Assembly (NCBI RefSeq): GCF_019449565.1
Contig: NZ_JAGRPM010000084.1
Coordinates: forward strand, 102,380 to 166,379
DNA from: Rhodoblastus sp.
GTDB taxonomy: Bacteria; Pseudomonadota; Alphaproteobacteria; Rhizobiales; Beijerinckiaceae
Length of the DNA: 64,000 bases
Direction: 5' to 3'
Each line of letters begins with the position of its first letter. The first letter of the stretch is position 1. Under the pieces are notes generated by a model. The model was given only the letters and a program-made list of their open reading frames with translations, made no database searches and was not told the DNA's origin. Of this stretch, positions 41,847 through 50,747 are shown one piece after another. Made by a program: the position numbers and the translations under genes.

Positions 41847-43000
41847 GGCGCGAGGCCTCGGCCGTTCGCGCGGATTTCGCGGAACAGGCGGCGAAAATCG
41901 GCTTCGCCTTCGCCCATATCGACGGCGAAACCTATTGGGACGAATCGGTCCGCTATGTCTTCTCGCGCCGCGAGATTGAGGACGACCTCGAAGCCGCGAC
42001 AAGCGAACTCGCGGCGCTGTGCCACGAACTCATTCGGCGGATCATGGTCACCGAGCGCATGATGGAGCGGCTTGGCGTGCCCGACCACGCGCGCGACGTT
42101 ATCGCGGAAAGCTGGAATCGCCGCGACCCCACGCTCTATGGCCGGTTCGATTTCGCCTATGACGGCAAGGCCCCGCCAAAATTGCTGGAATATAATGCCG
42201 ACACGCCGACCAGCCTATTCGAATCATCCGTCGTGCAATGGTTCTGGCTGGAGCAGATGATCGCCTCCGGGCAGTTGCCTCGGGGCGCCGACCAGTTCAA
42301 TTCCCTGCATGAGAAGCTGATCGTGCGCTGGACACGTATCGGCGCGGGGCGCTTTCTCCATCTCTCCTGCCTCCGCGACAGCGTCGAGGATTCCGGGACC
42401 ACGGCCTATGTCGAGGAATGCGCCCGTCAGGCGGGCTTGCAGACCAGCCTGATCGACATGGGCGACATCGGCCTGGCGCCGGGTCGCGGCTTCATTGACC
42501 GCTCGGGCCGCGACATCGCTCTGATGTTCAAGCTCTATCCATGGGAATGGATGTTCGGCGAGGGTTTCGGCAAGGCGCCCGAACTGCGCGCGGCGCGGTT
42601 CATTGAACCGGCGTGGAAAATGCTGCTGTCCAACAAGGGCGTGCTGGCGCTGCTCTGGGAGATCGCGCCGGGCCATCCCAATCTGCTGCCGTGCTTTTTC
42701 GAGGACGATCCACGCGCCGCAGAACTTGGAGCGCGCTTCGCGCGCAAGCCGCTGTTTTCTCGCGAGGGCGGCAATGTCGAATTGCACGACGGCGACGGGG
42801 TCGTCACGGGCCCGGACCTCGCCTATGGCGGGCGTTTTGTGCGGCAGGCGCTCAATCCCCTGCCAGATTTTTCCGGCAATTATCCGGTCTGCGGCTGCTG
42901 GCTGGTCGGCGACGAGCCGGCGGGACTCGGCCTGCGCGAGGACGTCTCGCCCATCACGGGCAACCGCTCGCGCTTCATCCCTCATGCGATAGTGGATTAG
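41843..43000 (+). CDS. Glutathionylspermidine synthase-like (YjfC/GspS C-terminal family) ATP-grasp ligase
   Basis: A 385-residue protein with the GspS synthetase fold. Characteristic segments are the FAYDGKAPPKLLEYNADTPTSLFE motif, SCLRDSVEDSGTTAYVEEC, IEPAWKMLLSNKGVLALLW, and the C-terminal PDFSGNYPVCGCWLVGDEP. The amidase domain of bifunctional Gsp is absent, as in YjfC/YgiC. It likely forms an amide bond between a peptide-like acid and an amine, using ATP. It is the last gene of a coupled YjfL-M-C-like operon and may modify a product handled at the membrane by the other two. Confidence 0.88.
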   Translation: MRREASAVRADFAEQAAKIGFAFAHIDGETYWDESVRYVFSRREIEDDLEAATSELAALCHELIRRIMVTERMMERLGVPDHARDVIAESWNRRDPTLYGRFDFAYDGKAPPKLLEYNADTPTSLFESSVVQWFWLEQMIASGQLPRGADQFNSLHEKLIVRWTRIGAGRFLHLSCLRDSVEDSGTTAYVEECARQAGLQTSLIDMGDIGLAPGRGFIDRSGRDIALMFKLYPWEWMFGEGFGKAPELRAARFIEPAWKMLLSNKGVLALLWEIAPGHPNLLPCFFEDDPRAAELGARFARKPLFSREGGNVELHDGDGVVTGPDLAYGGRFVRQALNPLPDFSGNYPVCGCWLVGDEPAGLGLREDVSPITGNRSRFIPHAIVD

Positions 43001-43003
43001 GTG

Positions 43004-44728
43004 TTAGCGCCAAAAGGGCCGCAGCTTCTTGAAGCGCTTCCACTCCTTCGCCAGACCTTCATCAGCGATCAGCGCGCCGCGCGCATACCAGCCAGAGACG
43101 ATGCCGGCGGCGCGGGCCGCCTCGGTCGCGTGCGACTGGCTAAGGAAATGGTCGGCGCTCGCCGCGTCATTATGCGCGCCGAGAATTTCCTGCAAATTCG
43201 CCGCCGCGCGGACGAAAGGCGTCGAGTCGCGCTGATCCTCGAAACAGGACGCGAAGAATTCCGCGCCATAGCGCAGGTTCTTCAGCGCGATGCGCACTTC
43301 ATGGCGTTTCTCGTCCGGCAAAGTCACGAGTTTCTTGCCGCGTTTCAGCACGCGCTCATGGAGCCGGTCGAGCGCCTGGGCCGCGAAAAGCGCCACGGGC
43401 TCGGTCAAAGTCGTCAGCTGCGCGCCATTGACGGCGTTGCGCCAGCCGCGTCGGGAGACGAAAGCGCTGAGCCGGAGCACGAACAGGGTGGGCCGCGCCG
43501 ATTCGATCAGCGCGCGCGAATCGGCGTAAGCCGCGGCGCGGCGCTGTTCGAGCGCGTCGAGCAGAGGAGCGAAATCCTTGCGCTCGCCGAAATGGCCCAT
43601 CGGCCCGTCCTCGATCAGTTCGCGCAGGGCGTCGCTGTCGCGGGCGGCGCCAAGCGCCGTCGCCAGCTCCTTGGCCTCGGCGCGGAACTCTTCAAATTCG
43701 GGGCAGGGGATGGCGCGCTTGAGCATGCCGAGCGCCGCCCGCAACCGGCGCAGCGCGACGCGCATCTGATGGATGGATTCGGGGGCGTCGCTGACGCGCA
43801 GCGAGGCCCAATTGGCGAGATAATGATCAATCGCGCCGAGAATGATCTGCGCGGTGGCCTCGTCCAGATTGGCGTCGCCCGGAAGGGCGGCAGGCTTGGC
43901 CTTGACCGGCTTCGGCTCGCTCCCAAGACAGAAATGCGAGGCGCGCTCCGCCTTGCTGACGAGGTCGAGACGCAAGGGCAGCGCCTCGGCCAGAAGCGCG
44001 GCGAAATCATGCAGGTCTTGCGGCAGGCCGGATTTCAGCTCCAGCTCGACCTCGCGCAGCGGTAGTTCCTTTCCGCTGGCGTGGATGAGGCCGTCGTCGA
44101 AAGCGGCTTCAATCTTGGTCGCTCCGCGCGTGATCAGGCGCGTGACGCGGCTGACGCGGGTCTCATATTTGGCTTCGAGCGGGGCGTCGCCAATGATCTC
44201 GCGCAGGCCGGCCGCAACATCGGCGTCGAACAGCGCGAGATCGGGCTCCATCTTGCTCGCCTTAACCTCGATCTCGCCGCGCGTGAAGGAATCGCCCATG
44301 GTTTGCAGCGGCCATTTCAGCGTCATGACCGGCGCGCCACGTCCGCTGCGCCGCACCCGCAAGGCCATCTTGCGCTTCTTGAGGTCCCAGTTGGGCGTGT
44401 CGAAATAGATCGAGATCAGCTTGCGCGCGGGCGACGCGCCCTCGACGCGCAGCAGGGGCGAGGCGAGCGCGGCGGCGAGGCCTGCGGCGTCGGTCGTGAA
44501 CTTGATCTCAACTTCCTGGGGAGGGGGAGCCGCCGGCTTGGCGTCAGGCGAATCCGGCGTCGCGGAAGGAGCGGCGTCCGCCTTTGACTCGACCGGGGTT
44601 TCGACCTGAGGTTCGGGCAGCGTTTCGATATCGGTCACGAGAGGCTCGGCTTGAATGGAAATGACGGCCTGCGCCCGGCGGCCCGTCGGAGCGCGATAGA
44701 CAGAGCGCGACAGGCAGAGAGGGCGCAT
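43004..44728 (-). CDS. CYTH and CHAD domain protein
   Basis: A 574-residue protein. Residues 1-75 are Pro/Ala-rich and probably disordered. The CYTH domain (about 72-270) has EVEIKFTTDA at its start and the alternating acidic/basic strands of triphosphate-tunnel enzymes. The CHAD domain (about 285-574) has LRVSDAPESIHQMRVALRRLRAAL and RHEVRIALKNLRYGAEFF, the conserved histidines and basic residues. CYTH domains hydrolyse triphosphates and CHAD domains bind polyphosphate; this is a YgiF-like combination. It converges on the GspS-like gene three bases away. Confidence 0.92.
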   Translation of the reverse strand: MRPLCLSRSVYRAPTGRRAQAVISIQAEPLVTDIETLPEPQVETPVESKADAAPSATPDSPDAKPAAPPPQEVEIKFTTDAAGLAAALASPLLRVEGASPARKLISIYFDTPNWDLKKRKMALRVRRSGRGAPVMTLKWPLQTMGDSFTRGEIEVKASKMEPDLALFDADVAAGLREIIGDAPLEAKYETRVSRVTRLITRGATKIEAAFDDGLIHASGKELPLREVELELKSGLPQDLHDFAALLAEALPLRLDLVSKAERASHFCLGSEPKPVKAKPAALPGDANLDEATAQIILGAIDHYLANWASLRVSDAPESIHQMRVALRRLRAALGMLKRAIPCPEFEEFRAEAKELATALGAARDSDALRELIEDGPMGHFGERKDFAPLLDALEQRRAAAYADSRALIESARPTLFVLRLSAFVSRRGWRNAVNGAQLTTLTEPVALFAAQALDRLHERVLKRGKKLVTLPDEKRHEVRIALKNLRYGAEFFASCFEDQRDSTPFVRAAANLQEILGAHNDAASADHFLSQSHATEAARAAGIVSGWYARGALIADEGLAKEWKRFKKLRPFWR

Positions 44729-44819
44729 TCAGGCGCCTGCTTTTCATACTAAGCCGTTTTCAGGAAAAATGCCGCCGCTTTTTTCGTTCCGGGCGGAACG
44801 AAAATAAGAATTCCTGCCT

Positions 44820-45818
44820 TTAGGCCGGAAAATCGAGCACGCCGGCCTTGCCGCCTTTCGTGCCGAAGGCCAGCCGTCCGCCGGTGGCGTCGAAGGCGAG
44901 ACCCGTGATGGCGTCGCGCTCGTTCTCCGTCCTGCGGACAAGAATTTCCGCGCCATCGGAGAGCCGCACCAGCAGGATCCAGCCGTCGTCATAGCCGATT
45001 GCGACCAGCAGGGCCTTGGGGTGAAAGGCGACTTTCGTCACCAGCACATTCGGCCGCACGCCACATTCGCGCGGCGGCTGGCCCATCGGCCCGTCCTTGC
45101 CCGAGAAAGGCCAGACGATGCAACCGTCGGCGCCGGAGGTCGCGAGCCAGTCGCCGTCCTGCGACCAGGACAGCGACCGCGTCTTGGCCGGATAGCCGGA
45201 CATGCGCATGTCCTTGCGATCCGCGAGGCGCCAGCCATGCAGGGAATTCTCCTGCATGGAGGTCACGACGAAACGGGCGTCGGGCGAGACGACAGCGTCG
45301 AGATGCGAGCCTTTCCAGCTCAAACTTTCCGGCGCGGCGGCGGTATTGGGAAACCACAGGCTCGCGCCGTTGTAATGGGCGATGACGAGGCGGTAGCCCT
45401 TGGGGAAGAAGCCGAGGCCGCGAACGGTGGAGGGGGCGGTCCAGCCCTTGATCTCGCCCTTGGCGTCGCGGGCGCGGACGTTCTTGCCGCTCGACCAGGC
45501 CAGCGCTCCATCGGCCCGCCACGCCAGCGCGTCGATCCAGCCTTTTTCCTTGGCGATCGTCTCGGTCTTGCCTGCGGCGTCGGTCGCCGTGACCAGTCCG
45601 TCGTCGCCGCCGGTATAGAGTTTAGCGCCGTCAAATGCGGCGACCAGAATGGCGCCGTCCTCATGGGCCTTGACCCGCCGTTCCTCGCCAATGTCCGCAA
45701 GCAGGACGGTTCCGTCCGCCAAGGCGAAGGCGGGCGTGCGGCCGAGAAAGCCCGCGCCGACGATTTCCGCGCCGGCTTCGATCGCCGTGACATATTCGGT
45801 AAGGGAGGAAGGACTCAT
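44820..45818 (-). CDS. WD40-repeat beta-propeller protein
   Basis: A 332-residue protein without a signal peptide. Seven or so WD40-like blades can be seen by their recurrent GH/LxW pattern, for example LVAAFDGAKLYTGGDDGLVTATD, WIDALAWRADGALAWSSG, and SLSWSQDGDWLATSGADG. It would act as a scaffold in the cytosol. It starts 28 bp after the ABC ATPase gene on the same strand. AztD zinc chaperones are also beta-propellers but are exported; this protein is not. Confidence 0.85.
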   Translation of the reverse strand: MSPSSLTEYVTAIEAGAEIVGAGFLGRTPAFALADGTVLLADIGEERRVKAHEDGAILVAAFDGAKLYTGGDDGLVTATDAAGKTETIAKEKGWIDALAWRADGALAWSSGKNVRARDAKGEIKGWTAPSTVRGLGFFPKGYRLVIAHYNGASLWFPNTAAAPESLSWKGSHLDAVVSPDARFVVTSMQENSLHGWRLADRKDMRMSGYPAKTRSLSWSQDGDWLATSGADGCIVWPFSGKDGPMGQPPRECGVRPNVLVTKVAFHPKALLVAIGYDDGWILLVRLSDGAEILVRRTENERDAITGLAFDATGGRLAFGTKGGKAGVLDFPA

Positions 45819-45846
45819 GAAGGGGTTCCGTTAATTTCAGCCCTGT

Positions 45847-46614
45847 TCAGGCGGCGCGCCCGCAGGCTGCGGCCTTGTCGTCGAAGGCTTCGATCATCAT
45901 TCTGGCGCGGGCGAGACTTTCGCTGGAAAGCGCGTGTTCGGTCGGACCCCAGGCGATTTTCTCGCGCGCCAGCAGCAGGCACTCGGGGAAATGGGCGCGC
46001 ACCATCGCAAAATCATGCAGGACGGCGACCACGGTGCGGCCTTCCTGATGCCAGCGCGCGATGAGGGCGAGAAGGTCCCGCACGGCGCGCTCGTCGATGG
46101 CGGAAAAAGGCTCGTCGAGCAGGATCAGCGAGGCGTCCTGCAACAACAGGCGCGCGAACAGCAGGCGTTGGGTCTGGCCGCCGGAGAGCGCGCCGATCGG
46201 ACGGCGCTCGAATCCGGCGAGTCCCACGGTTTCCAGCGCGTCATGGACCTTGGCCTCGTCGGCGCGCGACAGACCGCCGAACAGGCCGATGCGCCGCCAC
46301 AGGCCCATGGCGGCCATGTCGAACACGTCGATGGGAAAGCTCAAATCGACCTGCGCGGCCTGCGGCAGATAGCCGATGTCGCGGGTCCGCGCGCCGCCAA
46401 GGTCGATGGTTCCGCCCATCGGCTTCAAGACGCCTGTCAGGGCCTTGAACAAGGTCGATTTGCCGGCGCCATTGGGGCCGCAGACTGCGAGCAGTGCGCC
46501 CGGCGCGATCTCGCCGTCAAGATGATGGACGGCGGGATGGCGGTCATATCCGAGGGTGACATTGCGCAGCGTGACCAGAGGGGCGGGTTTTGGGGCGATT
46601 TTTGGGGCGGTCAT
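45847..46614 (-). CDS. Zinc/metal-type ABC transporter ATP-binding protein (AztA/ZnuC-like)
   Basis: A 255-residue ATPase from MTAPKIAPKPAP. Walker A is CGPNGAGKSTL, the signature is LSGGQTQRLLFARLLLQ, and Walker B is ASLILLDEPFSAID. The closest style is the zinc/manganese ABC ATPases (AztA/ZnuC). The start overlaps the stop of a 47-residue peptide gene by four bases. No permease or binding protein lies in this cluster, so it is an orphan or its partners are elsewhere. The stop is 28 bp from the WD40 gene. Confidence 0.85.
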   Translation of the reverse strand: MTAPKIAPKPAPLVTLRNVTLGYDRHPAVHHLDGEIAPGALLAVCGPNGAGKSTLFKALTGVLKPMGGTIDLGGARTRDIGYLPQAAQVDLSFPIDVFDMAAMGLWRRIGLFGGLSRADEAKVHDALETVGLAGFERRPIGALSGGQTQRLLFARLLLQDASLILLDEPFSAIDERAVRDLLALIARWHQEGRTVVAVLHDFAMVRAHFPECLLLAREKIAWGPTEHALSSESLARARMMIEAFDDKAAACGRAA

Positions 46615-46754
46615 GACAAGGCCCAATAGACGCCGCTCCAGAGCAGGACCAAAGCGGCCAGAACGATGGCGAGCCTTTGGCCTACCGCGAGCCGCAGCAG
46701 CGAGAAACCCGGCTCGTGGCGCGCGGGCGGGGCGGCGTGATCGTGCGCATGCAT
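46611..46754 (-). CDS. 47-residue His-rich single-pass membrane peptide, coupled to the ABC ATPase
   Basis: This ORF is short but complete: MHAHDHAAPPARHEPG, then LLRLAVGQRLAIVLAALVL and LLWSGVYWALS to the stop. The N-terminus has four histidines in the first 13 residues (MHAHDH and RHE), like a metal site, and the rest is one membrane helix. The stop overlaps the aztA-like start (ATGA), and AGGTCG with GGGAGG sits upstream. It precedes the ATPase in the same operon, so it may tether or regulate it. I know no described family. Confidence 0.6.
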   Translation of the reverse strand: MHAHDHAAPPARHEPGFSLLRLAVGQRLAIVLAALVLLWSGVYWALS

Positions 46755-46874
46755 GTTTCGACCTGCCTCCCTGTCGCGATCCACGCTGGCGGCGAGACGC
46801 CGTTTGACGACGAAAGCGCCGCCGCTGTCAATCGGAAGCGGCCTCAGCTTCCGTGCGCACTGGAAAGAAATCTC

Positions 46875-48467
46875 TTAGAACGGATGATATTGGAACATCC
46901 AGATTTCCGAGATCGGCTTGTCGCCGAGCTTCAGGAAGGCGCGCAGCTCCACTGGGTCCTTGCCTTCGATTCCCGCGACGTCGAATTGCACGCGCCAATG
47001 GCCGGGGACTTCGTCCGGCACGGCCTCGATCATCTGGTAATCGCCCAGATGCCCGCGCGAGGTCTCCACGACCAGTTCCGGCTTCGCGCCCTTGGGCAGG
47101 TCGGCCAGCGCCCCGCCGAGAAATTCGATCATGAACTTGCGGACGCCTTTCGGGCGCGGCTGGCCGGGCTGGCCGCCATTGCCGAGCCGGGTGGCGACGA
47201 CCTTGGCGAGGCCGCTGGGGAAAGGCTCGTCGGCGAGCCAATGCAGGCGGAAGGAAAAGTTGAATTCCGATCCCGCGACGGCGGGTGCGGCGGGAACCCA
47301 CATCACCACGATATTGTCGTGAATCTCGTCATCGGTCGCCAGTTCGACCAGATGGATCGCGCCCTTGCCCCAATCGCCCTTGGGCTCGACCCAGAGACTC
47401 GGGCGGCGGTCGTAATAGACGCCGTCGACGTAATGATCGAACACGCGGTCGCGCTGCAACAGGCCATAGCCCTTGGGGTTATTGTCGCTGAAGGCCGAGG
47501 CCATGACATGCGGAGGATTGTTGAGCGGGCGCCACAGCCGCCCGCCCCAGCCGGTCCACATGGCGAGGCCGTCGGAATCATGCACTTCCGGGCGCCAGTC
47601 CACGGCGTTCTGCTTGGCGGCTTCCGAGAACCAGTACATGGAGGTAAGCGGCGCGACGCCGAAGCGGATGATGTCGCCACGCAGGAAAAAGGCCTGGTCG
47701 ATGTCCATGACCACGCCTTCGCCGCGCGTCATCACGAATTTCACGGCGCCGACGATCTTCGGCCCTTCGAGCAGCGCATAGACCGTGACGGAATCGCCGG
47801 ATTGCGGCCCGATATAGATCTTGGTGAAGTCGGGGAATTCCTCGTTGCGGTCGGCTACGGCGGTGTCGATGGCGACGCCGCGCGCGGAAAGGCCATATTG
47901 GTGCAATTCGCCGATGGCGCGGAAATAGGAGGCGCCGAGGAAGGCGACCCAGTCGTTCTTGTGCCAGTCGAATTTTTGCGAATCCTTGGCTTCCTGAAAG
48001 CGGAAGCCGGCGAAACCGGCGCCCTTCGGCAATTGCCGGGCCGGGGAATCCGCCGGCATGTCGAAATAGCTCGGATCGTAGATGATCTCGCGCGCGCTAT
48101 TGTTTTCCAACACATAGATATCGACGGCCTTTTTGAAGAAGCGGCCGAGATGGAAGAAGGTCACGGGGAAGCGGTTCGACCCTTCCGCATAGAGAGCGAA
48201 GGAATCGTTGAAGCGGATCTTGCCCCAGGCGTCATAGTCGATGGTTTGCAGCAGCTCGGGCGCGGGGGTCGCCGGGCCGCGATAGGGCTCGCCGGCCATG
48301 GTCCTGGCCTGGGCCTTCAGCGTCTCGAAGGAAAAGGGCTGCGCCGGGCCGAGCTTCAGCCCCGGCGCGGCGGCGAGCGCGGGGACGCCGCCCGCTCCGG
48401 CCAGCCCCGCGACGGATGCGAGAGCGAGCGTTTTGCACAAGGTCCGTCGATCGAGGGTTCTGGTCAT
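46875..48467 (-). CDS. opgG: Periplasmic glucan biosynthesis protein OpgG/MdoG
   Basis: A 530-residue protein. MTRTLDRRTLCKTLALASVAGLAGAG is a Tat-type signal (RRTLCK). The MdoG beta-sandwich follows, with FSFETLKAQARTMAGEPY, TSMYWFSEAAKQNAVDWRPEVHDSDGLAMWTGWG and a second Ig-like domain. It acts in the periplasm on the backbone or branching of osmoregulated beta-glucans. No opgH is adjacent in this window. Confidence 0.93.
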   Translation of the reverse strand: MTRTLDRRTLCKTLALASVAGLAGAGGVPALAAAPGLKLGPAQPFSFETLKAQARTMAGEPYRGPATPAPELLQTIDYDAWGKIRFNDSFALYAEGSNRFPVTFFHLGRFFKKAVDIYVLENNSAREIIYDPSYFDMPADSPARQLPKGAGFAGFRFQEAKDSQKFDWHKNDWVAFLGASYFRAIGELHQYGLSARGVAIDTAVADRNEEFPDFTKIYIGPQSGDSVTVYALLEGPKIVGAVKFVMTRGEGVVMDIDQAFFLRGDIIRFGVAPLTSMYWFSEAAKQNAVDWRPEVHDSDGLAMWTGWGGRLWRPLNNPPHVMASAFSDNNPKGYGLLQRDRVFDHYVDGVYYDRRPSLWVEPKGDWGKGAIHLVELATDDEIHDNIVVMWVPAAPAVAGSEFNFSFRLHWLADEPFPSGLAKVVATRLGNGGQPGQPRPKGVRKFMIEFLGGALADLPKGAKPELVVETSRGHLGDYQMIEAVPDEVPGHWRVQFDVAGIEGKDPVELRAFLKLGDKPISEIWMFQYHPF

Positions 48468-48590
48468 GGCTTTTGTCCGGAATCGGTTCGGCGTCCGGCC
48501 TTGAGGGCCGGGCGGAACGGCCAGACTAGCCGAAAAAGGTTTTTCTTCGGTTGAGGGCGGCGCAGCTTTCAGCTTGCGCGCAGCTGGCGG

Positions 48591-48827
48591 TCAGCGGCGG
48601 ACGGGCTCATGCGCGATGGCTGTGCGCATGAAATAATAGAGGCCGAAGAAGCCGATCGCGACGAAGACGAGCTCAATGCCCCGGGCCCAGCCCGCGCCGA
48701 GTTGGAACAGGCCGCCCAACGCCCAGCCGGCGGCCCATGAGGCGCCGACCAGCTCCGTTCCGACGAGGATGGCCAGAGCGGCCAGTGTGCGCGCATTGGT
48801 CCAGTTGATGGGCTTTTTCTCGGGCAT
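48591..48827 (-). CDS. Small two-pass membrane protein
   Basis: A 78-residue protein starting MPEKKPINWTNARTLAALA, with two hydrophobic segments (about 13-33 and 49-66) joined by a short loop. Similar short proteins occur in other Rhizobiales as conserved hypothetical proteins. The function is unknown. It is co-directional with opgG but 124 bp away. Confidence 0.65.
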   Translation of the reverse strand: MPEKKPINWTNARTLAALAILVGTELVGASWAAGWALGGLFQLGAGWARGIELVFVAIGFFGLYYFMRTAIAHEPVRR

Positions 48828-48968
48828 GCCAGCGATCCTGTTTGAGGAACTGATCTAAACCAGAGTTAAGCCCGTGGCAATGTTGCGCCGCTTGTGGCGA
48901 GGCGCGTTTTGGGGCAGAAAGCCCCGGTCCGCGGCTGATGCGCCGCTTCATCAGGAAGAAATGACCAG

Positions 48969-49943
48969 ATGGCCCGTTCCGCCTCCCCCTTCATTGGCGT
49001 TCGCCGCGCCGCGCTTGTCCTTTCGTTCTGCGCGACGGCGCTGACGCCCGCGCTGGCCCAGACTCCTGCTCCGACTCCCGCCCCGGCTCAAGCGCCCGCC
49101 CCGGCTCAAGCGCCCGCGAAGGCCACGAACAAGGTGCTGGCGACCGTCAATGGCGCCGACATCACCGAACTGGACGTCGCTCAGGCGCGCGAGGACGTCG
49201 GCTCGACCCTGCCCAAGCAGATGAACGACGCCGCCCGCGACAAGGCGCTGCTGGACTATGTCATCGACCTCAAACTGGTGACCCAGAAGGCGATCTCGGA
49301 CAAGATGGACCAGACGCCCGATTTCCAGAAAAAAATGATTTATTATCGCGAAAAGCTGCTGATGGAAGGCTATCTCGGCCAGGTCGCCAAGGACAGCACC
49401 ACGGAAGCCGCGATGAAGGCGACCTATGACGAGGCCGCCAAGGCGCAGAAGCCGGAAATCGAGGTTCACGCCCTGCACATTCTCGTCCCGACCGAGGAAG
49501 AGGCCAAGACGGTCGAGAAGCGGCTCAAGGCCGGCGAGGATTTCGGCAAGCTCGCCGATGAATTGTCCAAGGACCCCGGCTCCAAGGGCGGCGATCTCGG
49601 CTGGTTCACCAAGGACCGCATGGTGCCGGAATTCGCCGACGCCGCTTACAAGCTCGAACCCGGTCAGGTGTCCGATCCGGTCAAGACCCAGTTCGGCTGG
49701 CATGTCATCAAGGTGCTGGACAAGCGCACGCGCCCGTTCCCGCCGATGGATCAAGTCAAGGATCAGCTTGAGCGTTTCGTCGCCCAACGCGCCCAGAGCG
49801 AGGCGATTCTGAAACTGCGCGAGGCTGCCAAGATCACCCGCACGGACGAGCCCAAGGCGGACGAGGCGCCCAAGGCGGATGCTCCTAAAGCCGATGCCCC
49901 CAAGCCGGACGCCGCCAAGCCGGCTGCAACGCCGAAGAAGTAA
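48969..49943 (+). CDS. Periplasmic parvulin-type peptidyl-prolyl isomerase
   Basis: A 324-residue protein. The signal peptide is at about 1-30 (ALVLSFCATALTPALAQ). A SurA-like N-terminal helical region follows, with NGADITELDVAQAREDVGSTLP. The PPIC domain (about 158-258) has ALHILVPTEEEAKTVEKRL, GGDLGWFTKDRMVPEFADAAY and QFGWHVIKVLDKR. The tail is a Lys/Ala/Pro-rich run (KADAPKPDA). It assists outer-membrane or secreted protein folding in the periplasm. Confidence 0.93.
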   Translation: MARSASPFIGVRRAALVLSFCATALTPALAQTPAPTPAPAQAPAPAQAPAKATNKVLATVNGADITELDVAQAREDVGSTLPKQMNDAARDKALLDYVIDLKLVTQKAISDKMDQTPDFQKKMIYYREKLLMEGYLGQVAKDSTTEAAMKATYDEAAKAQKPEIEVHALHILVPTEEEAKTVEKRLKAGEDFGKLADELSKDPGSKGGDLGWFTKDRMVPEFADAAYKLEPGQVSDPVKTQFGWHVIKVLDKRTRPFPPMDQVKDQLERFVAQRAQSEAILKLREAAKITRTDEPKADEAPKADAPKADAPKPDAAKPAATPKK

Positions 49944-49953
49944 GCCACAAATC

Positions 49954-49983
49954 GAGAAGCCCCGCTCCGGCGGGGCTTCTCAT
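49954..49983. terminator. Bidirectional intrinsic terminator
   Basis: GAGAAGCCCCGC pairs exactly with GCGGGGCTTCTC across TCCG. It closes the isomerase gene and the leftward anti-sigma gene that ends at 49980. Confidence 0.8.
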
Positions 49984-50747
49984 TTGGCGCGCGGCTCTTC
50001 CCGCTCGGCCGCGACGGCGGCGCGAAACGCCGCCACGAAATCGGCCAGTTCGGTTTCCGGCAGATCGGTCACGGCGACATAAGAACGGTCGAAATCGCTC
50101 CAGCGCGCGACATGATAGCCGTCGAACCGGCTGGTCTCGATGTTTTCGCTGGCGCGCCCGGACAGCGGCAGTTCCGTCACTTCAATGCGATGTTCGCGGC
50201 GCCGATAGACGAGCGTCGGCGCGATTCGGCCATCCAACGCCTCGACCCGCCCGCCGATGAGCGGAAAGCCGGCGGATGCGAGGTCCACGGCGGCGACGGC
50301 CAGCGGCGCGCGGGTGGCGAGCCAGGGTTTCACGACATGGCGGTCGCTCGTAGCGACATCCACGCTCTGGCCGCCGATCTGCGTGCGCATGAAGGCCGAG
50401 ACCAGGGCGCGCTCGTCTTGCGGCGGCGCCGGGCGCAGCAGGGCGCCGCCATAGCCAAGGAAAGCGCCGAGAAGCAGGCTGGCGGCTAAAGCGCGCGGCG
50501 GCGCGGACCAAAACCGCCGGCGCTGCGGCGCGCCAAGCGCGGCCATGCGGGCGCGCAGATGCGCCGGAGCGGGCTCGATCGGCGCGGCTCGGCGCAAGGC
50601 CTCCTCCACAGACTCCAGCCGGGCGAATTCGGCGGCAAGCGCCGGATCTTCGGCGCAGGCGCGCTCGAATGCGAGCATGCCGGCGGCGTCGAGTTCGCCG
50701 TCCAACGCCGCATGAAGCCGCAGAGCTTTGTCGTCCGCCTCCGTCAC
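49980..50747 (-). CDS. Anti-sigma factor (membrane-bound)
   Basis: A 255-residue protein. The N-terminal segment LRLHAALDGELDAAGMLAFERACAEDPALAAEF is the anti-sigma binding region common to this family. One membrane segment lies at about 88-105 (ALAASLLLGAFLGYGGALL), with a periplasmic beta-rich domain behind it. It would hold the adjacent ECF sigma factor inactive until an envelope signal arrives. Its start overlaps the sigma gene stop (ATGA), the usual coupling. Confidence 0.88.
   Translation of the reverse strand: MTEADDKALRLHAALDGELDAAGMLAFERACAEDPALAAEFARLESVEEALRRAAPIEPAPAHLRARMAALGAPQRRRFWSAPPRALAASLLLGAFLGYGGALLRPAPPQDERALVSAFMRTQIGGQSVDVATSDRHVVKPWLATRAPLAVAAVDLASAGFPLIGGRVEALDGRIAPTLVYRRREHRIEVTELPLSGRASENIETSRFDGYHVARWSDFDRSYVAVTDLPETELADFVAAFRAAVAAEREEPRAK

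Noticed and set aside
46677..48554. 625-codon plus-strand frame opposite opgG
   Set aside because: Antisense shadow; the minus strand has a Tat signal and OpgG motifs.
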